Part shown: positions 6,860 to 13,646 of the stretch, one piece after another
Layout of the letters: each line of letters opens with the position of its first letter
Numbering within the stretch: position 1 is the first letter of the stretch
IMG/VR virus record: IMGVR_UViG_3300027985_000870
Coordinates: 1 to 29,940 of that record
DNA: 29,940 bases
DNA from: a virus
Reading direction: 5' to 3' (one strand)
Made by a program: the position numbers and the translations under genes
Notes under the pieces: model-generated
Seen by the model: only the letters and a program-made list of their open reading frames with translations
The model's database searches: none
Told to the model about the DNA's origin: nothing

Positions 6860-6972
6860 TGCCGATGACATATACGGCGGAAGAGGTAAATCTAGCGGCA
6901 GAGTATGCATACGCAAGAGGCAGACTGTCGATATACGATAGTCTGCAGTCATTTGAAAGGAGAAAAATATGA
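6775..6972 (+). CDS. Small acidic hypothetical protein
   Basis: Encodes about 65 residues (EEQHIEELRKLLDEPGKLMP... YAYARGRLSIYDSLQ), with typical codon use, so the frame is real. The start is uncertain: GTG 6775 sits directly on GAGGAG, and the frame is open without a stop back to the TAA at 6658, with no better start. It could be the second half of a gene beginning at 6403. ATGA overlap with the next gene. Confidence 0.55.
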   Translation: MQVYGEERKSEEQHIEELRKLLDEPGKLMPMTYTAEEVNLAAEYAYARGRLSIYDSLQSFERRKI

Positions 6973-7181
6973 ATCACGGAATGCTCGCAAGAATAGCAGG
7001 AATGTTAGGGATGGCTTCTGCGTTCGGACATGATATAGGGACTATCCAACTCCCTCCGGCACCGCAACCAAATCGTATCGGGCACAGAAGGCACCATCAG
7101 GGACAAGTTACAAGAGGCAAGCGGTACAGATCGCAGATGGCGAGAGCCAACAGACGCAAAGCACAAAGGAGAGCAGCATGA
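6969..7181 (+). CDS. Small protein with hydrophobic N-terminus and basic tail
   Basis: Encodes 70 residues: a mildly hydrophobic start (MLARIAGMLGMASAFG), a proline-rich middle and a tail full of Arg and Lys (RGKRYRSQMARANRRKAQRR). GAAAGGAG precedes the ATG and both ends overlap neighbours as ATGA. It might bind nucleic acid through the tail. Not recognised. Confidence 0.6.
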   Translation: MNHGMLARIAGMLGMASAFGHDIGTIQLPPAPQPNRIGHRRHHQGQVTRGKRYRSQMARANRRKAQRRAA

Positions 7182-8002
7182 ATAAGACAACACTATTTTG
7201 GAAACAGTTTGATGAATTTTGCAAAGGGGTGAAGCCGTATGAGTGCGCTATGGCGCAGAAGGCGGCATTTATCGAGGGTGTGTTCGCCGCCGCCGCCGCG
7301 CTCGATGAGCTTAAATCCGTGGAGAACATGAAGCCATATTTATTCGATGCGGCGGCAGCTAAAGAGTCATACTCGGAAGTGCCGACAGATCGAGAAAAGA
7401 AGAAAGAAGAATTCTGGATCAATACACAGGGGCAGCAGGTACACACAGACAATATCCCGGCATCAGAATACTACAAGACCATCATGATCGGTGACCTGAT
7501 CGCCGCCGCGAAAGTACGACGCGACGACTTGCAGGCATTCAAGCAGTTCGCATATGATGAAGCAGAAGAGTATATGCGACTACAGCGTGAGAAGTACAAG
7601 ATAGCAGACGATCGAAGCACAGAGAAAAATCTGACGCTCACAAGCTTCGACGGAAAAATGCAGGTGCAGTTCAACCTACAGCACTCTATCCGGTTCGATG
7701 AAAAACTGACGCTTGCAAAAGCGAAGATAGACGAGTACCTCAAGGAGAAGACGGAGCACGCTGACAGCGACATTCGCACTCTGATCACAAATGTGTTCGA
7801 GGTAGACAAGCAGGGCGCAGTAGACGCAAAAAAAATATTGTCACTCAAGCGTTATGAGATATCCCATCCGCTATGGGTCGAGGCAATGGCGATCATCGAT
7901 GATGCGGTAGAGATAGCAAGCTCGAAGAGCTATGTGAACTTCAAAGAGCGCGGTGACGATGGCAAGTATAAGTCGATCACTCTTGACATAGCGAAGGTGT
8001 AG
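7178..8002 (+). CDS. DUF3164 family protein with extra N-terminal domain
   Basis: Encodes 274 residues. From about residue 85 to the end the pattern is that of DUF3164, a family common in early regions of Mu- and B3-like phages: LTLTSFDGKMQVQ, RFDEKLTLAKAKIDEYL, FEVDKQGAVDAKKILSLKRY and the end YKSITLDIAKV. The family has no established biochemical role. The first 75 or so residues (FWKQFDEFCKGVKPYECAMA) are an added helical domain absent from the typical protein as I know it. ATGA overlap with the preceding gene. Confidence 0.8.
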   Translation: MNKTTLFWKQFDEFCKGVKPYECAMAQKAAFIEGVFAAAAALDELKSVENMKPYLFDAAAAKESYSEVPTDREKKKEEFWINTQGQQVHTDNIPASEYYKTIMIGDLIAAAKVRRDDLQAFKQFAYDEAEEYMRLQREKYKIADDRSTEKNLTLTSFDGKMQVQFNLQHSIRFDEKLTLAKAKIDEYLKEKTEHADSDIRTLITNVFEVDKQGAVDAKKILSLKRYEISHPLWVEAMAIIDDAVEIASSKSYVNFKERGDDGKYKSITLDIAKV

Positions 8003-8004
8003 AA

Positions 8005-8427
8005 ATGGGCGAGCACAAATTATCAAAACGCTCTCTTCGCAACCTCGACGGCGTCCATCCGTTCCTCGGATTCGCCGTCATGAAGGCGATCGAGATCACT
8101 AAGCAGGACTTCACCGTCCTCGCAGGGGTGCGCACAGCAGAAGAACAGGCGAAGCTGGTAGCAAGCGGCGCGAGCAAGACGAGAAACTCATACCACCTCT
8201 ACGGACTGGCGGTCGACCTGGTCGCATGGGTAGACGGCAAGCCATCGTGGGAAGAGCGGCGATACGCGGCCATATCAGCGGCGATGAAGGAGGTGATAGC
8301 TGAGCACAACCTCCCGATCGAATGGGGATACGCGAAGTGGGGTTGGGATATGCCCCACTGGCAGATCACCGAGCTCGACGGCATGGACGCCAGAAATGTA
8401 TACGACATTAGAAAGATCATGGGGTAG
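8005..8427 (+). CDS. M15-family endolysin (VanY-like L-Ala-D-Glu peptidase)
   Basis: Predicted zinc peptidase that cuts peptidoglycan stem peptides for lysis. The 140 residues carry the M15 signature SYHLYGLAVD (Ser62, His64, Gly67, Ala69, Asp71) and the third metal ligand in MPHWQ (His118). The size matches small phage endolysins of the T5/Peptidase_M15_4 type. No signal peptide is visible, so release should need a holin such as that at 19934. Unusually it lies among replication genes, about 12 kb from the holin and spanins. Confidence 0.85.
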   Translation: MGEHKLSKRSLRNLDGVHPFLGFAVMKAIEITKQDFTVLAGVRTAEEQAKLVASGASKTRNSYHLYGLAVDLVAWVDGKPSWEERRYAAISAAMKEVIAEHNLPIEWGYAKWGWDMPHWQITELDGMDARNVYDIRKIMG

Positions 8428-8430
8428 GGC

Positions 8431-9003
8431 ATGGAAGCACTTCTCGACACATACAGTGGACAGCGTATATGGTTTGACAAGCACATCGACAGCAGCCAGA
8501 TAGACATCGAGGACATTATCCATTCGCTCAGCTCAATGGGTAGGTTCAATGGGCACACGCCGAGGTTGTACACCGTGGCTGAGCACAGTATGATGGTTGC
8601 GCGTATCGTAGCCCCGGAGCACAGGCTCGGCGCCTTGCTGCATGATGCAGCAGAGGCGTATATCGGAGATATAATCTCTCCTGTAAAGCGGAAAATGGGA
8701 GTGAATATGCAGCGTCTTGAAGAGCGTATCGAGCGCGCTGTAGAGCAGCGATTCGGTGTACTGATAAACACGCAGGAGATCAAGAGGGCCGACATGATCG
8801 CGCTCTACATCGAGGCAGCGACATTCTACGGTGCGGATCGGATCAAGGACTGGGGATGGGAACCATGGGTAGAGGACGCCGCGCTCGATGCGCTGCCGTC
8901 GCTTCCGACCATCTCGATGGCTGCACAGACCATGCAGTCTACTAAGCTACGCTTTCGCGCGGAGCTGATCCGGGCTGGGATGAATATCATGGAGGTGGCG
9001 TAG
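8431..9003 (+). CDS. YfdR-like HD-domain phosphohydrolase
   Basis: Encodes 190 residues with an HD metal-binding signature: VAEHSMMVARIV (His52), LLHDAAEAYIGDI (His71-Asp72) and a later Asp in KRADMIALYIEA. The pattern RFNGHTPRLYTVAEHS resembles prophage YfdR and related 5'-nucleotidase-like proteins. Such enzymes hydrolyse deoxynucleoside monophosphates, which may adjust nucleotide pools. It starts four bases after the endolysin stop. Substrate is not shown by sequence. Confidence 0.82.
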   Translation: MEALLDTYSGQRIWFDKHIDSSQIDIEDIIHSLSSMGRFNGHTPRLYTVAEHSMMVARIVAPEHRLGALLHDAAEAYIGDIISPVKRKMGVNMQRLEERIERAVEQRFGVLINTQEIKRADMIALYIEAATFYGADRIKDWGWEPWVEDAALDALPSLPTISMAAQTMQSTKLRFRAELIRAGMNIMEVA

Positions 9004-9126
9004 ATGATAGAATTTGTTGTGCAGTTCGAAATATATCAGCCAGGCCACATCGGATACAAGTCCAAAGAAAAAATATTCGCAACCGATGAAGATGATGCAA
9101 GACGAAGAATCAGAGAATACCTATAG
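9004..9126 (+). CDS. Short hypothetical protein, possibly truncated
   Basis: ATG directly follows the previous stop and has GGAGGTG seven bases upstream. It encodes 40 residues (MIEFVVQFEIYQPGHIGYKS... DEDDARRRIREYL), a beta-strand/helix pattern typical of small phage proteins. After the TAG at 9124 the same frame continues for 15 codons to a TGA at 9172, giving SQYMQMQVEKCVEGL. This suggests a nonsense mutation that shortened a 56-residue protein, or simply a chance open stretch. Confidence 0.5.
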   Translation: MIEFVVQFEIYQPGHIGYKSKEKIFATDEDDARRRIREYL

Positions 9127-9216
9127 TCTCAGTACATGCAAATGCAAGTAGAAAAGTGCGTCGAAGGGCTATGAGAAAGGCTATGAAGGGAAAACTGAAG
9201 ATCAAATAGCCTCATA

Positions 9217-9236
9217 GAGCTCACCACGGTGGGCTC
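9217..9236. repeat. Short hairpin in the 9127-9263 gap
   Basis: GAGCTCAC (9217-9224) pairs with GTGGGCTC (9229-9236), with one G-T pair, around a four-base loop. No T-tract follows, so an efficient terminator is unlikely. It could be an RNA processing or stability element between two early gene groups. The rest of the gap holds only very short open frames. Confidence 0.4.
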
Positions 9237-9263
9237 GAATGAGTCTATATGAAAGGAGAAACA

Positions 9264-9722
9264 ATGATCCCAAGCGCAGTATGCAAGAGGATAGACGAGC
9301 AGATCGGGAGCGGTACGGCGCTATCCTCTCCGAAACTCGCCGAAGCTGAGCTGATCCGCAAGCTATCCGGCGCGCTCGACGAGCGGCAGCAGAAGTTTTT
9401 CAACTACGGGTTCGTCCACGGCGGCGTGCTCGTGCTGCACTTCGACCACCCTGGGATAGTACAGGAGTTCGCGCGGACGAAGGACGAGGTGCTGCGGCGG
9501 ATGCGAAAGATTTTCGTCGACGAGCAGATGCACGGGAAGATATGGTTCCGCGACATCTCGGCCAGGCTACGACCCAAGCAGAGAGAGCCAGGCGCAGCAG
9601 AGCCGGAGACGGCAGAGCGCGCCAGCGGAGACTTCGAGATACGGACAGAGGACGAGCAGCTGCGCGGCAGCTTCGAGAGGATACGGCAGATGATACGACA
9701 GAGCAAGGAAAGGACGGAGTAG
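9264..9722 (+). CDS. DUF721/DciA-like protein
   Basis: Encodes 152 residues. The segment HGGVLVLHFDHPGIVQEF followed by charged helices and WFRDISARLRPK resembles DUF721 (DciA) proteins of Campylobacterota, where the strand ends in HPG or HPA followed by xxEF. DciA is the ancestral loader of the DnaB helicase. A variable, charged C-terminus follows (about residue 105 on). ATG 9264 is preferred over 9249 because AAAGGAG lies between them, five bases upstream of 9264. It directly precedes a RecA-like ATPase gene. The family call comes from remembered pattern only and needs profile searching. Confidence 0.45.
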   Translation: MIPSAVCKRIDEQIGSGTALSSPKLAEAELIRKLSGALDERQQKFFNYGFVHGGVLVLHFDHPGIVQEFARTKDEVLRRMRKIFVDEQMHGKIWFRDISARLRPKQREPGAAEPETAERASGDFEIRTEDEQLRGSFERIRQMIRQSKERTE

Positions 9723-10655
9723 ATGGGGAGCAGGTTCGAGTGGTCGAAGGGGCGCGTGCTGACACAGGCCGACTTCGAGATAGATGACAAGATCGCATAC
9801 ATATACGGGCTGATCCTGTCACAGAGCGTGACGCTCATATATTCTCCTCCCAAGCAGGGGAAGACATGGTTGGGATATGCGCTCGCCAGGAGGATAGCGA
9901 GGAGCGACGATGTCGATGAGATACACTATCTCGACATGGACAACTCTATTTCCACGCTCAAAGATCGCGGTGTAGATCAGAAGATCGTAGCGAACGAAGC
10001 GAAGATATTCTACTACACCAGATCGACGATAGGATGCGATCCGCTTGAGTATCTACAGCAGATAGCACATGGCGCCACAAGGGGAGCGTATACCGGGATC
10101 ACATTCTTCCTCGATACGACCAAGGACTTCGTCGATACGGACAACAAGTCACAGTCTACCGAGTTCATGCGCTGTGTGGTTCGGATCAGGGACGCCGGAG
10201 GTACGGTGATCATCCTGCACCATGCCACGAAGAACCAAAAAACAATATCAGGAAACCAGGTATTTATAAATACTCCGGACAATGTATTCGGCATGAAGCA
10301 GACAGGCAAGAGCGGTACGCTCATCAACTATCAGCTGATCGTGACGCACGCCAGGGGACTGGTAGAGGACTGCAAATACAGCGTCGACACAGAGACGCTG
10401 GACCTGCTCGAATATGACGCTATCAGCACGGCTTTCACAGATGATGAGAAAAAGCAGATCAAGAACGCGATCTTCGCCCTCAAAAACACACCTGAGGGGA
10501 TGAGCAGGTCGAAGCTGATCACGCAGGGGCTCGGCTTCGAGCTCACTTCTGACCGTCGAGGGAAAAGGATAGTAGAGGAGCTCACGGGCAAGTACTGGCG
10601 CGTCGAAGAGATAGCAAACAACAAGCACATATACCACTACATCAAGGAGGCATAG
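9723..10655 (+). CDS. RepA/RecA-like ATPase (AAA_25 type)
   Basis: Encodes 310 residues. Walker A is SPPKQGKTW (41-49); Walker B ends in FFLDTTKDF (Asp131); sensor-like ILHHATKN follows at 165-171. This is the pattern of RepA-like hexameric helicases or ATPases with a RecA fold. The C-terminal 80 residues (KQIKNAIFALKNTPEGMSRS... RGKRIVEELTGKYW) form a likely winged helix. It starts immediately after the previous stop (TAG-ATG). Mu uses host helicase instead, so a RecA-fold ATPase in this place is unusual. DNA unwinding activity is inferred, not shown. Confidence 0.78.
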   Translation: MGSRFEWSKGRVLTQADFEIDDKIAYIYGLILSQSVTLIYSPPKQGKTWLGYALARRIARSDDVDEIHYLDMDNSISTLKDRGVDQKIVANEAKIFYYTRSTIGCDPLEYLQQIAHGATRGAYTGITFFLDTTKDFVDTDNKSQSTEFMRCVVRIRDAGGTVIILHHATKNQKTISGNQVFINTPDNVFGMKQTGKSGTLINYQLIVTHARGLVEDCKYSVDTETLDLLEYDAISTAFTDDEKKQIKNAIFALKNTPEGMSRSKLITQGLGFELTSDRRGKRIVEELTGKYWRVEEIANNKHIYHYIKEA

Positions 10656-11105
10656 ATGGCGAAGAAACTGACAGACAAGCAGGTGGCATACAGGAAGCAG
10701 CTGATCAAGAGGGTACATATATCGCAGCGGTATACGAACTACTACCGTGAAGACCAGGAAGCCTATCGATCCATGCTCCTGGATCACTTCGGCGTAGACA
10801 GCTCTGCGAAGATGAATATCACGCAGCTGACCGCGCTGGCCAAGTGGTGCGACTACGATCTGCCGGAACTGCCGATCATCCGCGACAGATCGAAAGATGC
10901 TACCGAGAAGCAGCTGGAACTGATGCGAAGCCTCTGGAGATCGTATGCACATACACCGACAGACGACGCGCTGCGCCTCTTCGTTAAGCGCGTCACGAAG
11001 AAACTATACATCCATGTAGACAAGCTAACGAAGGAGGATGCGACGAAGTGCATCATCGCGCTCAAGGCCACGCTGAGGGGAAAAGATGCTCTGCCCGAAG
11101 TGTGA
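10656..11105 (+). CDS. gemA: GemA-like regulatory protein (DUF1018)
   Basis: Encodes 149 residues matching the Mu gp16/GemA pattern: KQLIKRVHISQRY near the start, YRSMLLDHFGVDSSAKMNIT in the middle, and ATEKQLELMRSLWRSYA. In Mu, GemA alters host gene expression and DNA supercoiling; family members are a hallmark of Mu-like early/middle regions. AAGGAGG lies upstream of the ATG. The 3' end overlaps the next gene by 20 bases. Confidence 0.8.
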   Translation: MAKKLTDKQVAYRKQLIKRVHISQRYTNYYREDQEAYRSMLLDHFGVDSSAKMNITQLTALAKWCDYDLPELPIIRDRSKDATEKQLELMRSLWRSYAHTPTDDALRLFVKRVTKKLYIHVDKLTKEDATKCIIALKATLRGKDALPEV

Positions 11106-11298
11106 CGCACAGAAAACGAAGACGCTCAAAACGGAGCAGATCGGCGGCAAGACAAAGAGGGTACGGTTCTGCATGAAGTGCAGTTTCTCGTTCGTATCGG
11201 AAGAGAAGCCGGTACTGATCACATTCACAGAGGAGGAGAAAGAGGAGTATGAAGAATATCTTGCTGAAATCGCTACTCAAAGCGAAAAAGACAGATGA
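11086..11298 (+). CDS. Zinc-ribbon protein, Ogr/NrdR-like, candidate late activator
   Basis: Encodes 70 residues. An N-terminal zinc ribbon has CPKC (Cys3, Cys6) and FCMKCSFSF (Cys29, Cys32), with 22 residues between the pairs, followed by an acidic helix (EEEKEEYEEYLAEI). P2 Ogr, the activator of P2 late promoters, has the same start and the same 22-residue spacing but CX4C in the second pair; the NrdR zinc ribbon is also similar. Position at the end of the early/middle genes, just before head genes, suits an activator. GAGGGGAAAAG precedes the ATG. Confidence 0.55.
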   Translation: MLCPKCDAQKTKTLKTEQIGGKTKRVRFCMKCSFSFVSEEKPVLITFTEEEKEEYEEYLAEIATQSEKDR

Positions 11299-12478
11299 AG
11301 CAGAGCTGGAAGATGCTATAGAAGCATATCTTCGTGATGTCAAAACACTCAACAAGCAGCAGACAGAAGAGTTCGTATCCGACCTGCTCGTCTACATCAT
11401 GCAGAATTTCGAGAAGCTCGATAGCGAGCAGCTTCTCGCTATAGTAATGCAGAAGATCGATGCGCTCGGCTACACGCTCAAGACCGATGCTATAGAAGCG
11501 ATCTACGAGAAGAGCGCAGTGCTGGCAGCCGCGGAGGTGTCCGCTGCGTTCGTGTTCGACAAGGAGGATGCCAGAGTCATCGAGTCGACATATAGAGCCC
11601 TCGCATGGCTCAAGAACGACGGAACGGCAAACACGCAGGAGAAGATCAAGCAGATCATCGTCTCCGCAATGGAAGGCGATGTAAATATGGCCGATCTCGG
11701 CGAGACGCTTAGGAGTGCATTCGAGGGTGTAGTAGACGAGAGCGCCAGATACTTCGAGGGGGTGAGCGATCACATCATCAGGCAGTCGCAATCACTCACA
11801 CGAGTACAGCAGTTCGCCAAAGCCGGTGTCGACTATGTCAAGGTCGTAGCGGTGATAGACAGCGTGACATCAGCTACATGCAGATCGCTTCACGGAAAGG
11901 TTATCAAGGTGTCCGATCTGCTGGGCCAGGCAGACGCGATCACGGCAGCGACTACTATCGAGGAGAAAAAGAAAGCCTCCAGGTGGCAGTCTGCCCCGAT
12001 CTTCTCGGTCAAGCTGCCCGATGGTGTCGGGATGCCGCCGTATCACTTCCGATGCAGGACGATTGTGGTAGCATACTTCCCACAAAATACAGACATTGAC
12101 GGCAAAAAAGCGAACGGTTCGTATATCCCATGGGACAAGTACAACGGCAAAGAGGTTCTCTTCAGCCAGCAGGACCCGTTCGGATATGAGCGGGTGGTGA
12201 CGGCCAAGACCTTCGATCACGGCGGCACCTATCACGGCATCTCAAAAAAAACAGTCCTCGCAGGTCTCAAGACACTCAAGGAGCTGGCGCAGCATCGGAC
12301 AGAACCGGGCAAAGAGGTGGGATGGAGTGAAGACCATAAACTCTTCTTTGTGTTCAAGGATGGTGAGGTATGGACGGTATACAACACGAGCAACAAGAAC
12401 TACTTCAAGGACAATGCAGAGCCCAAGACGATAGCTAGCTCGTCTATGAAAAAAGGAGCAGACAATGAGAACATTTAG
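11249..12478 (+). CDS. MuF-type head morphogenesis protein with C-terminal extension
   Basis: Minor head protein, probably bound to the portal inside the procapsid. The 409 residues include a helical N-terminal half, then the Mu F/SPP1 gp7 core: VDYVKVVAVIDSVTSATCRS LHGKV (around 193-217) and PPYHFRCRT (about 263-271), with its conserved cysteines and histidine. About 85 further residues follow, with histidines and a strand-rich stretch (HKLFFVFKDGEVWTVYNT). MuF proteins often carry C-terminal toxin or nuclease domains; this one could be such, but no catalytic signature is certain. GAGGAG precedes the ATG, which overlaps the zinc-ribbon gene. Confidence 0.85.
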   Translation: MKNILLKSLLKAKKTDEAELEDAIEAYLRDVKTLNKQQTEEFVSDLLVYIMQNFEKLDSEQLLAIVMQKIDALGYTLKTDAIEAIYEKSAVLAAAEVSAAFVFDKEDARVIESTYRALAWLKNDGTANTQEKIKQIIVSAMEGDVNMADLGETLRSAFEGVVDESARYFEGVSDHIIRQSQSLTRVQQFAKAGVDYVKVVAVIDSVTSATCRSLHGKVIKVSDLLGQADAITAATTIEEKKKASRWQSAPIFSVKLPDGVGMPPYHFRCRTIVVAYFPQNTDIDGKKANGSYIPWDKYNGKEVLFSQQDPFGYERVVTAKTFDHGGTYHGISKKTVLAGLKTLKELAQHRTEPGKEVGWSEDHKLFFVFKDGEVWTVYNTSNKNYFKDNAEPKTIASSSMKKGADNENI

Positions 12479-12788
12479 ATTGCGCCTCGGCAGGTCCGTA
12501 GTGCTGGAGACGGATGAGGAGACCGTATCGGCTCTCGATCTCGACGAGAAGAGGTATAGACCACTAGCTTTCGGTGAGCTGACGGCAGACGGAAGGATAC
12601 GGATGATCGCCTTCCAGCCATGCCATACCGAGCAGCTTGCCAAATCACTCAAGGATGATGAGCTATTCAGCGAAGAGGTGAAGATCGAGGTGTGGAAGTA
12701 CAATGATGAACAGCTGCGCACGGTAGACGGCATCCTGCTCGATGCGCTCCTGATCGCAGCGAACGATGGAGGTGAATACGATGTATGA
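12465..12788 (+). CDS. Hypothetical protein in head cluster
   Basis: Encodes 107 residues (MRTFRLRLGRSVVLETDEET...), strand-rich at the start and helical later. AAAAGGAG precedes the ATG, and it overlaps both neighbours by a few bases, so it is coexpressed with the MuF-type gene. Position suggests a minor head or head-tail protein, or an immunity partner for the MuF C-terminal domain; neither is shown by the sequence. Confidence 0.6.
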   Translation: MRTFRLRLGRSVVLETDEETVSALDLDEKRYRPLAFGELTADGRIRMIAFQPCHTEQLAKSLKDDELFSEEVKIEVWKYNDEQLRTVDGILLDALLIAANDGGEYDV

Positions 12789-13218
12789 TGAAGTGATCGC
12801 ACGGTTCCTCCAGCAGGGCGCGCACATGCTCCAGAGCACTGCATCGGAGCAGTATGCTCCGGTGGTGCATGGCAGGCTGCGGGGAGACATCACCGTGTTT
12901 CCACAGACTACACCCACGGAGATCAGGGTGGGAAACACCTCGCTCATAGACTACGCCGTATTTGTCTACTACGGTACCGGTATCTATGGACCGGAGAAAA
13001 AGAAGATCGTTCCAAAAACAAAAAAAGCGCTCAAGACTCCATACGGCCCAAGGAAGTCCATCAAAGGGCAGAAACCAAATCCATATCTGGAGCTGGCACT
13101 CGAAGACCTTGGCAGATCGGGCAAGCTGCTCAAGCTGCTCGATGGCTTCGGTGAGGAGATGAGCGAGGAGATGTTCAAGAACATCACAAAAGGATTAAAG
13201 AACATCAAGGTAAAATAA
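12781..13218 (+). CDS. HK97 gp10-like head-tail/tail completion protein
   Basis: Encodes 145 residues. The pattern SLIDYAVFVYYGTGIYGP followed by a basic stretch (KKIVPKTKKALKTP) and GQKPNPYLELALEDL fits the HK97 gp10/Mu gpG-type superfamily, whose members finish the head-tail junction. ATG 12781 is preferred over 12766 because GGAGGTGA lies eight bases upstream of 12781 and the start overlaps the previous stop. It ends the first head-gene block; the terminase and portal genes are on the other strand further on. Confidence 0.75.
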   Translation: MYDEVIARFLQQGAHMLQSTASEQYAPVVHGRLRGDITVFPQTTPTEIRVGNTSLIDYAVFVYYGTGIYGPEKKKIVPKTKKALKTPYGPRKSIKGQKPNPYLELALEDLGRSGKLLKLLDGFGEEMSEEMFKNITKGLKNIKVK

Positions 13219-13237
13219 ACGGAAAAAATGAGAACAA

Positions 13238-13393
13238 ATGTGGAAGTATCCGTTTAATAGATATCCATTCACACTGTACCACGAGATGTGGCGCGGCATC
13301 GTGTGGCTATACAGAAAAGCAAAGGAAAAGTATGAGCAATATCGTAAAGGAAACAGCCAAAGAACTGGGGATGACTCAGAAGGAATTGGCTGA
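13238..13393 (+). CDS. Possible small protein
   Basis: Encodes 51 residues (MWKYPFNRYPFTLYHEMWRG IVWLYRKAKEKYEQYRK...), rich in Trp and Tyr, with a helix that is amphipathic and basic. Composition looks protein-like up to about residue 38; the end is read out of frame over the XRE gene. The ribosome binding site is weak (GAGAAC). It might be a small membrane-associated peptide. No homologue recognised. Confidence 0.4.
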   Translation: MWKYPFNRYPFTLYHEMWRGIVWLYRKAKEKYEQYRKGNSQRTGDDSEGIG

Positions 13394-13544
13394 GAGAATA
13401 GGAGTACACGAAGAGACTGTAAGCAAATGGTCGAGAGGCGCAGTTGGGACTCCAGAGTGGGCAATCAGAATGTTTTCGCTTCTAAAAACAGAGCGAAAGT
13501 TCAACGCCATAAAACAGCTTATTGCTGACGAAATAGAAAAATAA
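13332..13544 (+). CDS. XRE-family helix-turn-helix regulator
   Basis: Encodes 70 residues with a clear helix-turn-helix (TQKELAERIGVHEETVSKWS) and a short C-terminal helix, a Cro-sized protein. AAAGGAAAAG precedes the ATG. It lies just upstream of the antirepressor gene, whose promoter region (13545-13598) has inverted repeats that it may bind. It probably controls the antirepressor or its own transcription. Confidence 0.85.
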   Translation: MSNIVKETAKELGMTQKELAERIGVHEETVSKWSRGAVGTPEWAIRMFSLLKTERKFNAIKQLIADEIEK

Positions 13545-13598
13545 AACAACTATATTACGATTTAACATCTTGACAAAACAGTAAAAAGTTGTTAAACT
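13545..13598 (+). promoter_or_regulatory. Promoter/operator of antirepressor gene
   Basis: TTGACA at 13570-13575 is a perfect -35; 17 bases later is TAAACT (13593-13598), four of six matches to TATAAT. Two inverted repeats overlap it: AACAACT/AGTTGTT (13545-13551, 13587-13593) and TTTAAC/GTTAAA (13561-13566, 13591-13596). Transcription would start near 13605. The adjacent XRE regulator is the obvious candidate binder. Confidence 0.6.
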
Positions 13599-13642
13599 TC
13601 CTTTTGAAATCAAACATTGCTTGATAATCCACTCAAAAGGAA
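13598..13642 (+). promoter_or_regulatory. Hairpin enclosing the antirepressor Shine-Dalgarno
   Basis: TTCCTTTTGA (13598-13607) is perfectly complementary to TCAAAAGGAA (13633-13642), which contains the ribosome binding site AAAAGGAA of the gene starting at 13647. A second stem (ATCAA with TTGAT) can form inside the loop. A transcript reading through from upstream would hide the site; one starting near 13605 would lack most of the left arm and be translated freely. Confidence 0.6.
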
Positions 13643-13646
13643 CTCC

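Noticed and set aside
6658-9126. Stop-codon reassignment (TAA or TAG read as sense)
   Set aside because: Only two genes show open frame after a stop, while many others end with TAG or TAA tightly followed by a new start, so general reassignment does not fit.
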